From positions 62,001 to 126,000 of the forward strand of contig JAEEWM010000004.1 in assembly GCA_016287385.1 (NCBI GenBank): 64,000 nt of DNA. Reading direction: 5' to 3'. A program made the translations under genes and the position numbers. The stretch comes from Clostridiaceae bacterium. GTDB lineage: Bacteria > Bacillota > Clostridia > Oscillospirales > Acutalibacteraceae. The notes beneath the pieces are model-generated. The model had not been told where the DNA came from. It made no database searches and worked only from the letters and a program-made list of their open reading frames with translations. Of the stretch, positions 9,003 to 17,390 are shown piece by piece. Positions within the stretch are counted from its first letter, which is position 1, and every line of letters starts with the position of its first letter.

Positions 9003-9914
9003 ATGGCATTTACCGCTAAAGATGTTCAGGCGCTCCGTGAGAAAACCGGTTGCGGTATGATGGACTGTAAAAAGGCACTTACCGAAACAAACGGCGATAT
9101 GGATGCCGCCGCTGATTATTTAAGAGAAAAAGGTCTTGCTTCACAGGCGAAAAAGGCCGGCAGAATTGCCGCCGAGGGTACTGTTTGCGCGATTTGCGAG
9201 AACGGCGTAGGCGCTGTTGTTGAGATTAACGCGGAGACTGACTTTGTCGCCGGAGGCGAAGAATTCAAGGCGTTGGCGCTTAACGTTGCTAAAATTGTTG
9301 CGGCGCAGAATCCTGCCGATCTCGACGCGCTCCTTAAATGCAGCGATAACGGTCAGACCGTTGAAGAGATGGTTCAGGAGTTATTCCTTAAGGTTCGCGA
9401 AAATATCAAGGTTCGCCGTTTTGCACGCTATGAGGGCAAGGTCGTCACCTATGTTCACGCGGGCGGTAAAATAGGCGTTATGGTAAACTTTGATACCGAG
9501 CTTGACGCCGACAACGCGGACTTTATCACAATGGGCAAAAACGTTGCCATGCAGATAGCGGCTATGAACCCCGGATATCTTGATGAGGCTTCGGTTCCCG
9601 CCGATGTTATCGAGAAAGAAAAAGGAATACTCATTGCGCAGATGAAAGAGGATCCCAAGATGGCTAACAAGCCGGATATGGTACTCGGAAAAATTGTTGA
9701 GGGTAAAATCGGCAAGTTCTACAAGGAAAACTGCCTTGTTGAACAGCAGTACGTTATTGATAACGAGCTTACCGTCGGTAAATACGTTGAAAAGACCGCT
9801 AAAGAGCTTGGTAAGGATATCAAAATCATATCTTTCGTTCGCTTTGAAAAGGGCGAGGGTATCGAAAAGCGCGTTGATGATTTTGCCGCGGAAGTTGCAA
9901 GCATGATTAAATAA
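9003..9914 (+). CDS. tsf: Elongation factor Ts
   Basis: This 303-residue guanine-nucleotide exchange factor for EF-Tu has the N-terminal UBA-like segment (VQALREKTGCGMMDCKKAL) and the first EF-Ts signature, then two core subdomains (VVEINAETDFVA). It lies 25 bases downstream of rpsB with AGGAGGAAATTATC as ribosome-binding site, the near-universal bacterial arrangement. A hairpin terminator follows within 5 bases. Confidence 0.97.
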   Translation: MAFTAKDVQALREKTGCGMMDCKKALTETNGDMDAAADYLREKGLASQAKKAGRIAAEGTVCAICENGVGAVVEINAETDFVAGGEEFKALALNVAKIVAAQNPADLDALLKCSDNGQTVEEMVQELFLKVRENIKVRRFARYEGKVVTYVHAGGKIGVMVNFDTELDADNADFITMGKNVAMQIAAMNPGYLDEASVPADVIEKEKGILIAQMKEDPKMANKPDMVLGKIVEGKIGKFYKENCLVEQQYVIDNELTVGKYVEKTAKELGKDIKIISFVRFEKGEGIEKRVDDFAAEVASMIK

Positions 9915-9918
9915 CATA

Positions 9919-9949
9919 AAGCGTCTGACTTGTAAAGTCAGGCGCTTTT
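9919..9949 (+). terminator. Intrinsic terminator after tsf
   Basis: A 12-bp stem (9919-9930 with 9936-9947, one G-U pair) with loop TGTAA, followed by TTTT. It ends the rpsB-tsf transcript. Confidence 0.8.
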
Positions 9950-9961
9950 GTATCAGTTTAC

Positions 9962-10011
9962 AAAACACTGTCGGATATTTCCTGAAAAGGAACGTCCGGC
10001 AGTGTTTTTAT
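9962..10011. terminator. Bidirectional hairpin between tsf and the LysR gene
   Basis: AACACTGTCGGA (from 9964) pairs with TCCGGCAGTGTT (to about 10007), flanked by A-rich and T-rich ends on both strands. It overlaps the stop codon of the LysR gene and would serve as its terminator on the minus strand and as a second barrier after tsf. Confidence 0.75.
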
Positions 10012-10946
10012 TCAGTTTTAAGCGTTTCTTCGATAAAACGTTGACACACCTGGGATAAGTAATGATTTTTCTTTACATAAAAGAATACGTTTCTTTCGGT
10101 TTCTGCGTCGCTAAGGCAGTAATAGCAAAGGCGCGGGCTTGAATCAAGATGTTTGATGAGCGTGTCGCTTACAAACGAAATGCCAATACCTGTGCTGGAA
10201 ATATTAAATGCCGTAAGTTGTTGATCTAAACGGAATCTTACTTTAGGAGTTATTTTATGCTTTTTAAAAAGCATTTCGGCGCGACTGCCTGTATCGTTAC
10301 CGCTGTTGAGCAGTATAAACGGTTCATCGCGGAAGTCGTTTAGAGAAACACCCTGTTGACATTTATAATCAATGCCGTTTTTGACATCCTGCGCTGTCAT
10401 ACTGAATTCTCTGAGCTTTTTGTTTATTGAAAAGCTTTCAGGAACCGCCAGTAGTAAACGCTCAGTGTTGAGGACTGTGGCTTTAATTAAATCATCCTTA
10501 ATAATCGCATTGTCAATAACTATGTCGAGAACGCCCGTATGTAGCTTCTCAAGCAATATTTCCGTACTGTTTTCAAAAATTTCAAAATCAATATGTGAGT
10601 ATTTACTGTGAAATTCGGCAACCATACGAGGTATCATAAAAGACGAGAAAAAGCTGCTGCCGCCGATTTTTACGGTCCCCGCTAAAATATGGTAGTGATC
10701 GCTTACATACTGCGCGAATGCTCGCTCACTTTCTTTGATTTGAAGTGCATATTTCAAATATTCACGACCTGCCTCAGTCAGTGAGATAGGCGTGGTGGTA
10801 CGGTCGAACAGCGGTACCGAGATTTTTTCTTCAATACGTTTCACCGAAGCACTGAGCGAGGGCTGAGAGATATATAATTGTTTTGCCGCCTTTGAAAAAC
10901 TGCCTTCACGCGCAACCGTGATTATGTAATCTTTGTTTTCAAACAT
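10008..10946 (-). CDS. LysR-family transcriptional regulator
   Basis: The N-terminal winged helix (FENKDYIITVAREGSFSKAA, then LYISQPSLSASVKRIE) is classic LysR, followed by a periplasmic-binding-like effector domain. Of two starts, ATG 10946 fits best because GGGTG lies 5-6 bases upstream; GTG 10955 adds three residues. The gene is divergent from aspartate ammonia-lyase with about 110 bases between the chosen starts. LysR proteins normally control the divergent neighbour, so regulation of aspA by an aspartate-related or fumarate-related effector is likely but inferred. Confidence 0.88.
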   Translation of the reverse strand: MFENKDYIITVAREGSFSKAAKQLYISQPSLSASVKRIEEKISVPLFDRTTTPISLTEAGREYLKYALQIKESERAFAQYVSDHYHILAGTVKIGGSSFFSSFMIPRMVAEFHSKYSHIDFEIFENSTEILLEKLHTGVLDIVIDNAIIKDDLIKATVLNTERLLLAVPESFSINKKLREFSMTAQDVKNGIDYKCQQGVSLNDFRDEPFILLNSGNDTGSRAEMLFKKHKITPKVRFRLDQQLTAFNISSTGIGISFVSDTLIKHLDSSPRLCYYCLSDAETERNVFFYVKKNHYLSQVCQRFIEETLKTE

Positions 10947-10996
10947 AATAAACACCCATAATTATTAAGTTATATAAAATATATTTTAATATGTAT

Positions 10997-11025
10997 TTGA
11001 TTATATCATGCCGAGGCGTTATAAT
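10997..11025 (+). promoter_or_regulatory. Promoter of aspA
   Basis: TTGATT (10997-11002), 17 bases, then TATAAT (11020-11025). Transcription would begin near 11032, at or past the first possible ATG (11034), which supports ATG 11055 as the aspA start. LysR binding sites would be expected in the AT-rich stretch just upstream. Confidence 0.7.
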
Positions 11026-11054
11026 CAAGAAAAATGTGGATGGAGAAGGAAAAA

Positions 11055-12425
11055 ATGAAAGAATACAGAACGGAACGCGATTTTATTGGAGAACGTAAAG
11101 TGCCGGCAAAGGCATATTACGGCATACAAGCGCTGCGGGCATCGGAAAACTTTCGGATATCAGGCAGTCATGAGCATCCGATAATGATACAGAGCATGGT
11201 CGAGATCAAAATGGCGGCTGCAATAACGAATATGAATGCCGGCAGATTAAAAAAAGACATCGGTGAAGCAATAGTTGCCGCTTGCCGTGAGATCAAATCC
11301 GGTAAACTGAACGATCAGTTTATCGTTGACCCTGTTCAAGGCGGTGCGGGTACGTCGCTTAATATGAACGCAAATGAGGTTATAGCAAACAGAGCGCTGG
11401 AAATCTTGGGTGAAGAGAAAGGAAACTACAGAATTGTTCATCCAAACGACCATGTAAACTGCGGGCAATCTACAAATGACGTATATCCGAGCGCCGGCAG
11501 ACTCACTGCAATACGCCTTTTGCATAAATGTATAAAGGAACTTGAGAGGCTTCATGCGGCGTGGGCGGAAAAATCAAAACAGGCGGGCGATGTTATCGAA
11601 CTCGGCCGCACCGAACTGCAAGACGCCGTGCCGATTCGTTTCTGCGAGGTTTTTCATGCGTACGGCTCATCCGTTGAGCGTGATATAGACCGGTTTAAAA
11701 GCGCTATTCGCGCGTTATCGGTTTTAAATATGGGCGGAACCGCAATAGGTACCGGTATTACGGCGGATCCTGATTATAAAGAAAAAATCGTTCCGGTTTT
11801 ATCGGAGCTTACGGGTATTGAATTTGTGCAGGCGGATGATATGGTGGATGCGACCCAAAACGCCGACAGTTTGGTTTATGTATCCGGAATTGTAAAGTCA
11901 TGCGCTGTAACGTTATCCAAGATCGCGCATGATATCCGTCTTTTGTCATCGGGACCACGTGCGGGCTTTGGAGAATTGAGATTAGAGCCGAAACAAAACG
12001 GTTCATCAATCATGCCGGGTAAGGTAAATCCGGTTATTCCCGAATTGATAAACGAGATTGCTTTTCAAATCATAGGTAACGATACAGTTGTAACGCACGC
12101 CGCTGAGGCGGGTCAGCTTGAATTAAACGCGTTCGAGCCGATAATATTTCATGCGCTTTTTAATTCGCTTGACTTTTTAATTAACGGAATATCAGCGTTT
12201 GTCACCTGTGTTGACACTTTAGCGGTTGATGAAAGACAATGCCGCGAAAACCTCGATCAGAGTGTATGGCTCGCCACAGCGATCAGCCCGTATGTCGGAT
12301 ATGACGAGGCTTCAAAGTATGCAAAACGTGCGCTTAAAGAAAACAAAAAAGTTTCAGAAATTTTGATATCCGAGAAAAGATTCACCGAGGATGAATTGGA
12401 AAAAATATTAAATAAATCAGTATAA
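11055..12425 (+). CDS. aspA: Aspartate ammonia-lyase
   Basis: A fumarase/aspartase superfamily enzyme of 456 residues that converts L-aspartate to fumarate and ammonia in the cytoplasm. It shows the family's three conserved regions: GGAGTSLNMNANEV, the HPNDHVNCGQSTNDVYPSA block, and the mobile catalytic loop GSSIMPGKVNP with the active Ser. KxN and the Thr/Gln patterns favour aspartase over fumarase, which is usually closer to TGSSIMPGKVNPTQ. ATG 11055 has GGAGAAGG upstream; ATG 11034 would leave almost no leader. Fumarate produced here could serve anaerobic respiration or nitrogen release. Confidence 0.9.
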   Translation: MKEYRTERDFIGERKVPAKAYYGIQALRASENFRISGSHEHPIMIQSMVEIKMAAAITNMNAGRLKKDIGEAIVAACREIKSGKLNDQFIVDPVQGGAGTSLNMNANEVIANRALEILGEEKGNYRIVHPNDHVNCGQSTNDVYPSAGRLTAIRLLHKCIKELERLHAAWAEKSKQAGDVIELGRTELQDAVPIRFCEVFHAYGSSVERDIDRFKSAIRALSVLNMGGTAIGTGITADPDYKEKIVPVLSELTGIEFVQADDMVDATQNADSLVYVSGIVKSCAVTLSKIAHDIRLLSSGPRAGFGELRLEPKQNGSSIMPGKVNPVIPELINEIAFQIIGNDTVVTHAAEAGQLELNAFEPIIFHALFNSLDFLINGISAFVTCVDTLAVDERQCRENLDQSVWLATAISPYVGYDEASKYAKRALKENKKVSEILISEKRFTEDELEKILNKSV

Positions 12426-12438
12426 TACTTTTGAACAG

Positions 12439-12471
12439 AAAACGCGGAGAGGCATCGCCTCTCCGCGTTTT
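12439..12471. terminator. Bidirectional terminator between aspA and the flavoprotein operon
   Basis: Perfect inverted repeat AAAACGCGGAGAGGC / GCCTCTCCGCGTTTT with a 3-base loop (ATC). A-run and T-run flank both sides, so it can end both convergent transcripts. Confidence 0.9.
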
Positions 12472-12490
12472 AACGGTTATGTTGATCTGG

Positions 12491-12847
12491 TTAAAGAACT
12501 TCGCCGGTCGCGATAATATCAACGCCGGTGCCGCAGACGTCCTTTATAAGCACGTCGCCTCTTTTTACCGGTGCCGTGAGATCGAGCTTTCTGATTTCAT
12601 CCATGCAGTCGAAGAGTTTATCTTTCGGTACGGGTGTTCTGCTCCTTACGGCTACGAGCAAAGATTTCGCGTTCTTAACCTTCGCGGTAGAGGTAAGTAT
12701 TCTCACAGGAGAGATAAACTCGTTTTCAGCGTAAAGCTTGCCGCGGGGGCAGGAAAAGCCTTCAATTTTTGTTATGGTGCCGTTTTCGCCTTCAACGTGG
12801 ATCGTACAACCGGTAGGGCATACGGTACAAATGATTTCTTTTGTCAT
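12491..12847 (-). CDS. DUF1667 protein, small subunit of a GlpABC-like oxidoreductase
   Basis: A 118-residue DUF1667 protein with an N-terminal cluster CTVCPTGC and a later SCPRGKLYAENE, giving four cysteines that could bind an iron-sulfur cluster as in molybdopterin-oxidoreductase Fe4S4 domains. It is the last gene of a three-gene operon with two FAD proteins. In many Clostridia this trio is annotated as an anaerobic glycerol-3-phosphate dehydrogenase-like system. It lies 2 bases after the previous gene. The electron-transfer role is inferred from context. Confidence 0.85.
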   Translation of the reverse strand: MTKEIICTVCPTGCTIHVEGENGTITKIEGFSCPRGKLYAENEFISPVRILTSTAKVKNAKSLLVAVRSRTPVPKDKLFDCMDEIRKLDLTAPVKRGDVLIKDVCGTGVDIIATGEVL

Positions 12848-12849
12848 AG

Positions 12850-14088
12850 TTATGCCTCCTTGACAGAAACTTTAAGCGAAGAAATATTTTTAACGCTTAC
12901 TGTTGCCTTTTCCATTTCGCCGGGGTTAACCTTGATCGCTTTGCGGCTGAAAAGTACGTTTTCACCGTCGGTAACGGTTATAACAACGCCTTTCTGCGGC
13001 TTCATAACGCGGAAGTAAAGGTCTACTTTTTCATCCGCCGGAATTACTGCCTGCGGGCAGACGTATCTTACGTTTTCACCGGTTTCTACCGTGACGGCGG
13101 CTTTCTTTTTGAGTTTGCCTGCCGCGTAAAGCGCCGCGGCGGCGCCCGCCTTTTTACTCTCGGCTGAAACATTATCAACAAGGTCGTTTACATGTACGAC
13201 GTTTCCGCACGCAAAAACGCTCTCGATTGAAGTCTGCATATACTGGTTAACCTTTGGTCCCTTTGTTACGGGGTTTATCTCGATTCCGGCGTTGTTTGTA
13301 AGCTCGTTTTCGGGAATAAGACCTACCGACAAAAGCAAAGTATCGCACTCAATTTCGCGAGCGGTGGACATTATAGGCTTCTTATTCTCGTCAACTTCGG
13401 CTATAACAACGCTTTCTACGCGGTCGTTGCCCTTGATATTGACAACAGTGTGCGACAGCAAAAGCGGGATACCGAAATCGTCAAGACACTGCACGCGGTT
13501 ACGTGTGAGGCCCGCGAGGAAGTCCATAATCTCGACAACAGCCTCAACCTTTGCACCTTCAAGGGTCATACGGCGCGCCATTATCATACCGATATCGCCC
13601 GAACCCAGAATAACTACCTTTTTACCGACCATTTCATTCTGGCGGTTAATAAGGCGCTGTGCGGTTCCGGCGGTATAAACGCCCGCGGGACGGGTACCGG
13701 GGATCATTATATTTGCTCTTGTCCTTTCCCTGCAACCCATTGCGAGAATTATCGCCTTTGCGGTGATTTCGCATACGCCGTACTCGGAATTTATGCAGGT
13801 GACAGTCTTTGCGCCGACTTCAAGCACCATAGAGTTTAGAAGTGTGTTAACGCCGAGTTCTTTTGCTACAATGACAAATCTGCCGTAGTATTCGGGGCCG
13901 GTCAATTCTTCATTGAAAAGTTTAAGACCGAAGCCCGGATGTATACACTGCTGTAAAATACCGCCGAGCGCCTCGTCGCGTTCAACTATAAGTACATTTT
14001 CCGCGCCGTTCTGCTTTGCCGAAACCGCCGCCGCAAGACCGGCAGGGCCGCCGCCTACGACGCAAACATCACATTCAATTTTGTACAT
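12850..14088 (-). CDS. FAD/NAD-binding oxidoreductase (GlpB-like or NirB-like flavoprotein)
   Basis: A 412-residue pyridine nucleotide-disulfide type flavoprotein. The FAD dinucleotide-binding motif CVVGGGPAGLAAAVSA is at residues 8-23, a redox-site-like LGGILQQCIHPGFG follows, and a second Rossmann motif VVILGSGDIGMIMARR binds NAD(P). The GDIGMI spacing and YVCPQAVIPADEK tail are typical of the partner of GlpA-like enzymes and of DUF1667 proteins. It probably passes electrons between the dehydrogenase subunit and a carrier. No glpK or glycerol uptake gene is adjacent, so the substrate of the complex is not settled. Confidence 0.85.
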   Translation of the reverse strand: MYKIECDVCVVGGGPAGLAAAVSAKQNGAENVLIVERDEALGGILQQCIHPGFGLKLFNEELTGPEYYGRFVIVAKELGVNTLLNSMVLEVGAKTVTCINSEYGVCEITAKAIILAMGCRERTRANIMIPGTRPAGVYTAGTAQRLINRQNEMVGKKVVILGSGDIGMIMARRMTLEGAKVEAVVEIMDFLAGLTRNRVQCLDDFGIPLLLSHTVVNIKGNDRVESVVIAEVDENKKPIMSTAREIECDTLLLSVGLIPENELTNNAGIEINPVTKGPKVNQYMQTSIESVFACGNVVHVNDLVDNVSAESKKAGAAAALYAAGKLKKKAAVTVETGENVRYVCPQAVIPADEKVDLYFRVMKPQKGVVITVTDGENVLFSRKAIKVNPGEMEKATVSVKNISSLKVSVKEA

Positions 14089-14097
14089 TGCGACACC

Positions 14098-15534
14098 TTA
14101 TTTAACCTTTCCGCAAACCATATATGATTTGCTGTTGTTCTTGCGAATTTCCTTCGGGTCTACGTTTAACTCGCGCGCGAGTATCTCAATGACCTTCGGC
14201 CCGCAGAAGCCGCCCTGGCATCTGCCCATACCCGCACGGAGTCTGCGTTTTATGGCGTCAACGGTAGTCGCGGGGATGGGGGAGTGGATGGCGTCTACTA
14301 TTTCGCCTTCGGTAACGCTTTCGCAGCGGCAAACGATATTGCCGTAAAGCGGATTTTCAAGAATCTTTTTATGCTGTTCTTCCTTCGAAAGCTCTCGCAT
14401 ACAAACGATACCCTTGCGCTTTTCAATGAAGTCGTCCTTGAATTCCATTTTAAGACCGATTTCACGTAAAAGGTTGGCAACGTAGCCGCCCACGGAAATC
14501 GAATTTGTAAGACCTGTTGAGCGAACGCCGGAAAGGTTTACATAATGCTTGACGTCGTCATACACGTCAATATTAAGACCCTCGGGGTTGCGATTTGGAC
14601 GCAGGCCGCAGAACTGGGTAATTGTATCCTGCAGCTTAACGCCGGGTATGAGCTTCTGTACGTCTACGCGTATTGAATCGAGACCCTCGGTATTTGTCGA
14701 CTTATCGTACTTGTCGGGCAGATCCTCGGCGGTAGGACCGACAAGCATATTACCGTCAATAGTGGGAGTCATCAGTTTGCCTTTGGTAATCTTAGTCGGG
14801 ATAGGCAATACAATGTGGTTGACCTTGCAGGAAGTGTTTTTGTCAAGTATATAGAACTGACCTTTACGCGGAACAACCGTATAATCGAATTTGCCGACCA
14901 TGTTGGCTATATCATCGCAGAAAAGACCCGCGGCGTTTACTATGTAATCAGCCTCAATATATCCTTTGGTTGTTTCCGCGCCTACGACTTTGTCGCCATC
15001 CTTGCGTATGCCGGTGACCTCGGTGTTCAGCATGAATTTTGCACCGTTTGCGACGGCGTTTTCAGCCATTGCAACAACGTAAATAAACGGGTCGATAATA
15101 CTTTCTCTCGGAATGAATAAGCCGCCCTTAACTTCGGGGTTAATGTTGGGTTCGATTTCGAGTATTTTTTCTTTTGATAGATACTCGACATCATAAACAC
15201 GGTTTTTGAGCGCTTTTTCCTTTATCTCCGGGAGTTGGGCAAACTGTTCGTCTGTAATTGCCGGTAAAATCGCACCGATGCGCTTGAAGGGAATATCAAG
15301 ATCCTTTGTCAGCTTATCGTATTGCGGGTTTGCCGAAACCACAAGCTCCGATTCAAGGGAACCCGGCTTTGCGTCATAACCGGTATGAATAATAGCCGAA
15401 TTGCTCTTTGAACAGTCGCCGCCTACGTCCTCGCGCTTATCAACGCAAATGACGTTAAGACGGTACTTTGTAAGCTCTCTCGTGATAGCAGTACCGACAG
15501 CGCCGGCGCCGATAACCAAAACATCTGCTTTCAT
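14098..15534 (-). CDS. GlpA-like FAD-dependent dehydrogenase with C-terminal [2Fe-2S] domain
   Basis: A 478-residue DAO-fold flavoenzyme. The FAD motif VLVIGAGAVGTAITREL opens the protein; the C-terminus has a BFD-like [2Fe-2S] domain (about 390-455) with IVCRCESVTEGEI and GMGRCQGGFCGP. This layout is that of anaerobic glycerol-3-phosphate dehydrogenase GlpA and of related L-2-hydroxyglutarate oxidases. Glycerol 3-phosphate oxidation is the best guess for the trio. It is first in its operon, with AGGAGGCATCGCA before ATG and its own promoter. Confidence 0.85.
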   Translation of the reverse strand: MKADVLVIGAGAVGTAITRELTKYRLNVICVDKREDVGGDCSKSNSAIIHTGYDAKPGSLESELVVSANPQYDKLTKDLDIPFKRIGAILPAITDEQFAQLPEIKEKALKNRVYDVEYLSKEKILEIEPNINPEVKGGLFIPRESIIDPFIYVVAMAENAVANGAKFMLNTEVTGIRKDGDKVVGAETTKGYIEADYIVNAAGLFCDDIANMVGKFDYTVVPRKGQFYILDKNTSCKVNHIVLPIPTKITKGKLMTPTIDGNMLVGPTAEDLPDKYDKSTNTEGLDSIRVDVQKLIPGVKLQDTITQFCGLRPNRNPEGLNIDVYDDVKHYVNLSGVRSTGLTNSISVGGYVANLLREIGLKMEFKDDFIEKRKGIVCMRELSKEEQHKKILENPLYGNIVCRCESVTEGEIVDAIHSPIPATTVDAIKRRLRAGMGRCQGGFCGPKVIEILARELNVDPKEIRKNNSKSYMVCGKVK

Positions 15535-15565
15535 TGCGATGCCTCCTAATAATTATTATGTGTTA

Positions 15566-15594
15566 ATTTTATAACAAACAGATCGAATTGTCAA
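15566..15594 (-). promoter_or_regulatory. Promoter of the flavoprotein operon
   Basis: On the minus strand TTGACA (15594-15589) is followed after 17 bases by TAAAAT (15571-15566). The leader to ATG 15534 is about 25 bases. Confidence 0.7.
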
Positions 15595-15621
15595 TAGTTT
15601 CACAAACTTTTTAAAAAAATA

Positions 15622-15650
15622 TTGATTTTTTATTCAAAGCGTAGTATAAT
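15622..15650 (+). promoter_or_regulatory. Promoter of the mgtC-like gene
   Basis: TTGATT (15622-15627), 17 bases, TATAAT (15645-15650). The start site would be near 15657, leaving a leader of about 66 bases that contains a perfect inverted repeat. Confidence 0.75.
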
Positions 15651-15670
15651 ACACGAATAATTAACATAAG

Positions 15671-15700
15671 TTTTGACATATTCATATATCTATGTCAAAA
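15671..15700 (+). repeat. Inverted repeat in the mgtC leader
   Basis: TTTTGACATA and TATGTCAAAA are perfect 10-base arms around a 10-base spacer. It sits just after the predicted start site and about 20 bases before the ATG. It may be a repressor operator or an RNA hairpin. It has no T-run directly after the stem long enough for a clear terminator, although TTTTAAG follows. Confidence 0.6.
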
Positions 15701-15723
15701 TTTTAAGATAGGGGAGTGTTGAA

Positions 15724-16431
15724 ATGGGAGCTTTTTTCCCGGCACAGGTACAGTTCGGCTTTGATGTGCTGAAAGAGTCTTTTTCATGGGATGTATTGAA
15801 GTACGATCTGCTCAAATTATTGGTTTCCGTGGTTTTCGGCGCGGTGATAGGAAGCGAGCGTTCGCGTCACGGCAGAGCGGCAGGTATGCGTACGCATATA
15901 CTCGTTTGTCTCGGCGCGTGTATGACGTCGATGACAAGTATTTTTGTTTCGGATATGCTTATGCACCAGGGCGACGTTTTGCGTATACCCGCCCAGGTCA
16001 TTTCCGGTATCGGTTTTTTGGGCGCCGGTATGATCATACTTAAAAGCAATAATGTTATTACGGGTCTTACAACCGCGGCGGGTATCTGGGCGACCGGCGT
16101 TATCGGTATAGCCGTAGGTTACGGCTTCTTTACGGGCGCGATGTTCAGTGTGATACTTTTCCTTATCACCATAACGCTGTTCTCGAAGTTTGAACGCAGA
16201 AAAAGACTGGCGCAGGTATTCTATGTGGAAATCGGAGATATGTATCAGACTAACCGCATAATGAAAGAAATATCCGCGCTGATAGACAGTGAGTTTACCA
16301 TACGTACAATGCCGCCGCGCAGTGAGAAGAGCGGTAATATCGGACTCAACGTGGTTATTGAGCGCCGCGGCAATCTTACGGTTGAGGAAATCTGCGGCAT
16401 AAAGGACGTTGTTTTTGCCATTGAGGACTGA
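15724..16431 (+). CDS. MgtC/SapB-family membrane protein
   Basis: A 235-residue protein with the MgtC/SapB membrane domain (about residues 30-160). Its signature blocks are GAVIGSERSRHGRAAGMRTHILVCLGA (split here as GAVIGSERSRHGRAAG and MRTHILVCLGA), IPAQVISGIGFLGAG and GLTTAAGIWATGVIGIAVG. A C-terminal ACT-like cytoplasmic domain (about 165-235) follows. MgtC proteins restrain F-type ATP synthase or adapt cells to low magnesium in some pathogens; the role in gut Clostridia is not known. Single-gene unit with its own promoter and terminator. Confidence 0.9.
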   Translation: MGAFFPAQVQFGFDVLKESFSWDVLKYDLLKLLVSVVFGAVIGSERSRHGRAAGMRTHILVCLGACMTSMTSIFVSDMLMHQGDVLRIPAQVISGIGFLGAGMIILKSNNVITGLTTAAGIWATGVIGIAVGYGFFTGAMFSVILFLITITLFSKFERRKRLAQVFYVEIGDMYQTNRIMKEISALIDSEFTIRTMPPRSEKSGNIGLNVVIERRGNLTVEEICGIKDVVFAIED

Positions 16432-16444
16432 TTTCCCGATATAT

Positions 16445-16483
16445 AAAACGCTGAAATTGCAGTTGCATTTTCAGCGTTTTTTT
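16445..16483 (+). terminator. Intrinsic terminator after mgtC
   Basis: AAAACGCTGAAA pairs with TTTTCAGCGTTTT, with inner TTGCA/TGCA pairing, followed by a run of seven T. Confidence 0.85.
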
Positions 16484-16556
16484 GTGCTTTACAGTTGATT
16501 TTTTCAAATTTTTGATATAAAATATTCTGTAATAAAAACATATTCGGGGTGGTTGT

Positions 16557-17327
16557 ATGAACATTGAAGAGTATATCGGTGCAGGCGGTGAAAAACCGCT
16601 TGACAATATTGTTTTTGACGGCGGCTTTGCCCGCGTGTTCAGAACAATAGGTTGCGTAGGCGACAGTCTTTCTTCCGGCGAATACGAATCAAGTGACGAA
16701 AACGGAAATAAAGGCTATCACGATTATTATGAATACTCGTGGGGTCAGTATATGGCGCGAAACGCCGGCATTAACGTTTATAACTTTTCGCGCGGCGGGA
16801 TGACCGCAAAATGGTTTATGGATTCATTCGGTGACAGCTGCGGTATATGGACTGATGAGAAAAAATGCCAGGCGTACATAATCGCGCTCGGTGTAAATGA
16901 TCTCAAAAGTATAGCGCTCGGCAGTGTTGACGATATCGACAGGGAAGACTATAAAAACAACAAACCCACCTTCGCGGGCTATTACGCGCAAATAATTTCG
17001 CGGCTCAAAACCATTCAGCCGGACGCGAAATTCTTCCTTTTAACCATGCCGAAGGGCGACCGCGAGGAGGTTGAGCCGCACGCCGCCCTGTTATGCGAAA
17101 TGGCGAAGATATTTGAAAACACCTATGTAATTGAACTTAACAAATACTCGCCCGATTTCGGAGACCCGGGTATTAAGCGGTTCTTTTGCGGCGGTCATAT
17201 GAACGCCGCGGGGTACATACTTATGTCACAGATGATAACGTCGTATATTGACTATATTGTGCGCCATAACTGGAAAGATTTCAGCCAGGTCGGCTTTATC
17301 GGTACGCCGTATAAGAATTTGGGTTGA
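16557..17327 (+). CDS. SGNH/GDSL-family hydrolase, cytoplasmic
   Basis: A 256-residue SGNH hydrolase without a signal peptide. Block I is GCVGDSLSSGEY (nucleophile Ser near residue 38), block II is the SRGG glycine, block III IIALGVNDL carries the Asn, and block V is FFCGGHMNAAGY with the His. The Asp normally three residues before the His is replaced by Cys, a point seen in the sequence. Such enzymes deacetylate or de-esterify carbohydrates. It is next to, and convergent with, a second SGNH protein that is a lipoprotein. The substrate is unknown. Confidence 0.82.
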   Translation: MNIEEYIGAGGEKPLDNIVFDGGFARVFRTIGCVGDSLSSGEYESSDENGNKGYHDYYEYSWGQYMARNAGINVYNFSRGGMTAKWFMDSFGDSCGIWTDEKKCQAYIIALGVNDLKSIALGSVDDIDREDYKNNKPTFAGYYAQIISRLKTIQPDAKFFLLTMPKGDREEVEPHAALLCEMAKIFENTYVIELNKYSPDFGDPGIKRFFCGGHMNAAGYILMSQMITSYIDYIVRHNWKDFSQVGFIGTPYKNLG

Positions 17328-17343
17328 TAGTTTTGTACTTATT

Positions 17344-17386
17344 AAAAACGCAGGGCTCAGACTTTCGTCATAGCCCTGCGTTTTTT
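17344..17386. terminator. Terminator between convergent SGNH genes
   Basis: AAAAACGCAGGGCT (17344-17357) pairs with AGCCCTGCGTTTTT (17372-17385). A and T runs on both sides allow function in both directions. Confidence 0.88.
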
Positions 17387-17390
17387 ATTT

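Noticed and set aside
12431..13018. 195-residue plus-strand open frame opposite the DUF1667 gene
   Set aside because: It is antisense to a well-supported gene, begins in the terminator and has no recognisable domain.
15651..15723. M-box magnesium riboswitch upstream of mgtC
   Set aside because: The leader is only about 66 bases and lacks the conserved M-box core; only a simple inverted repeat is present.
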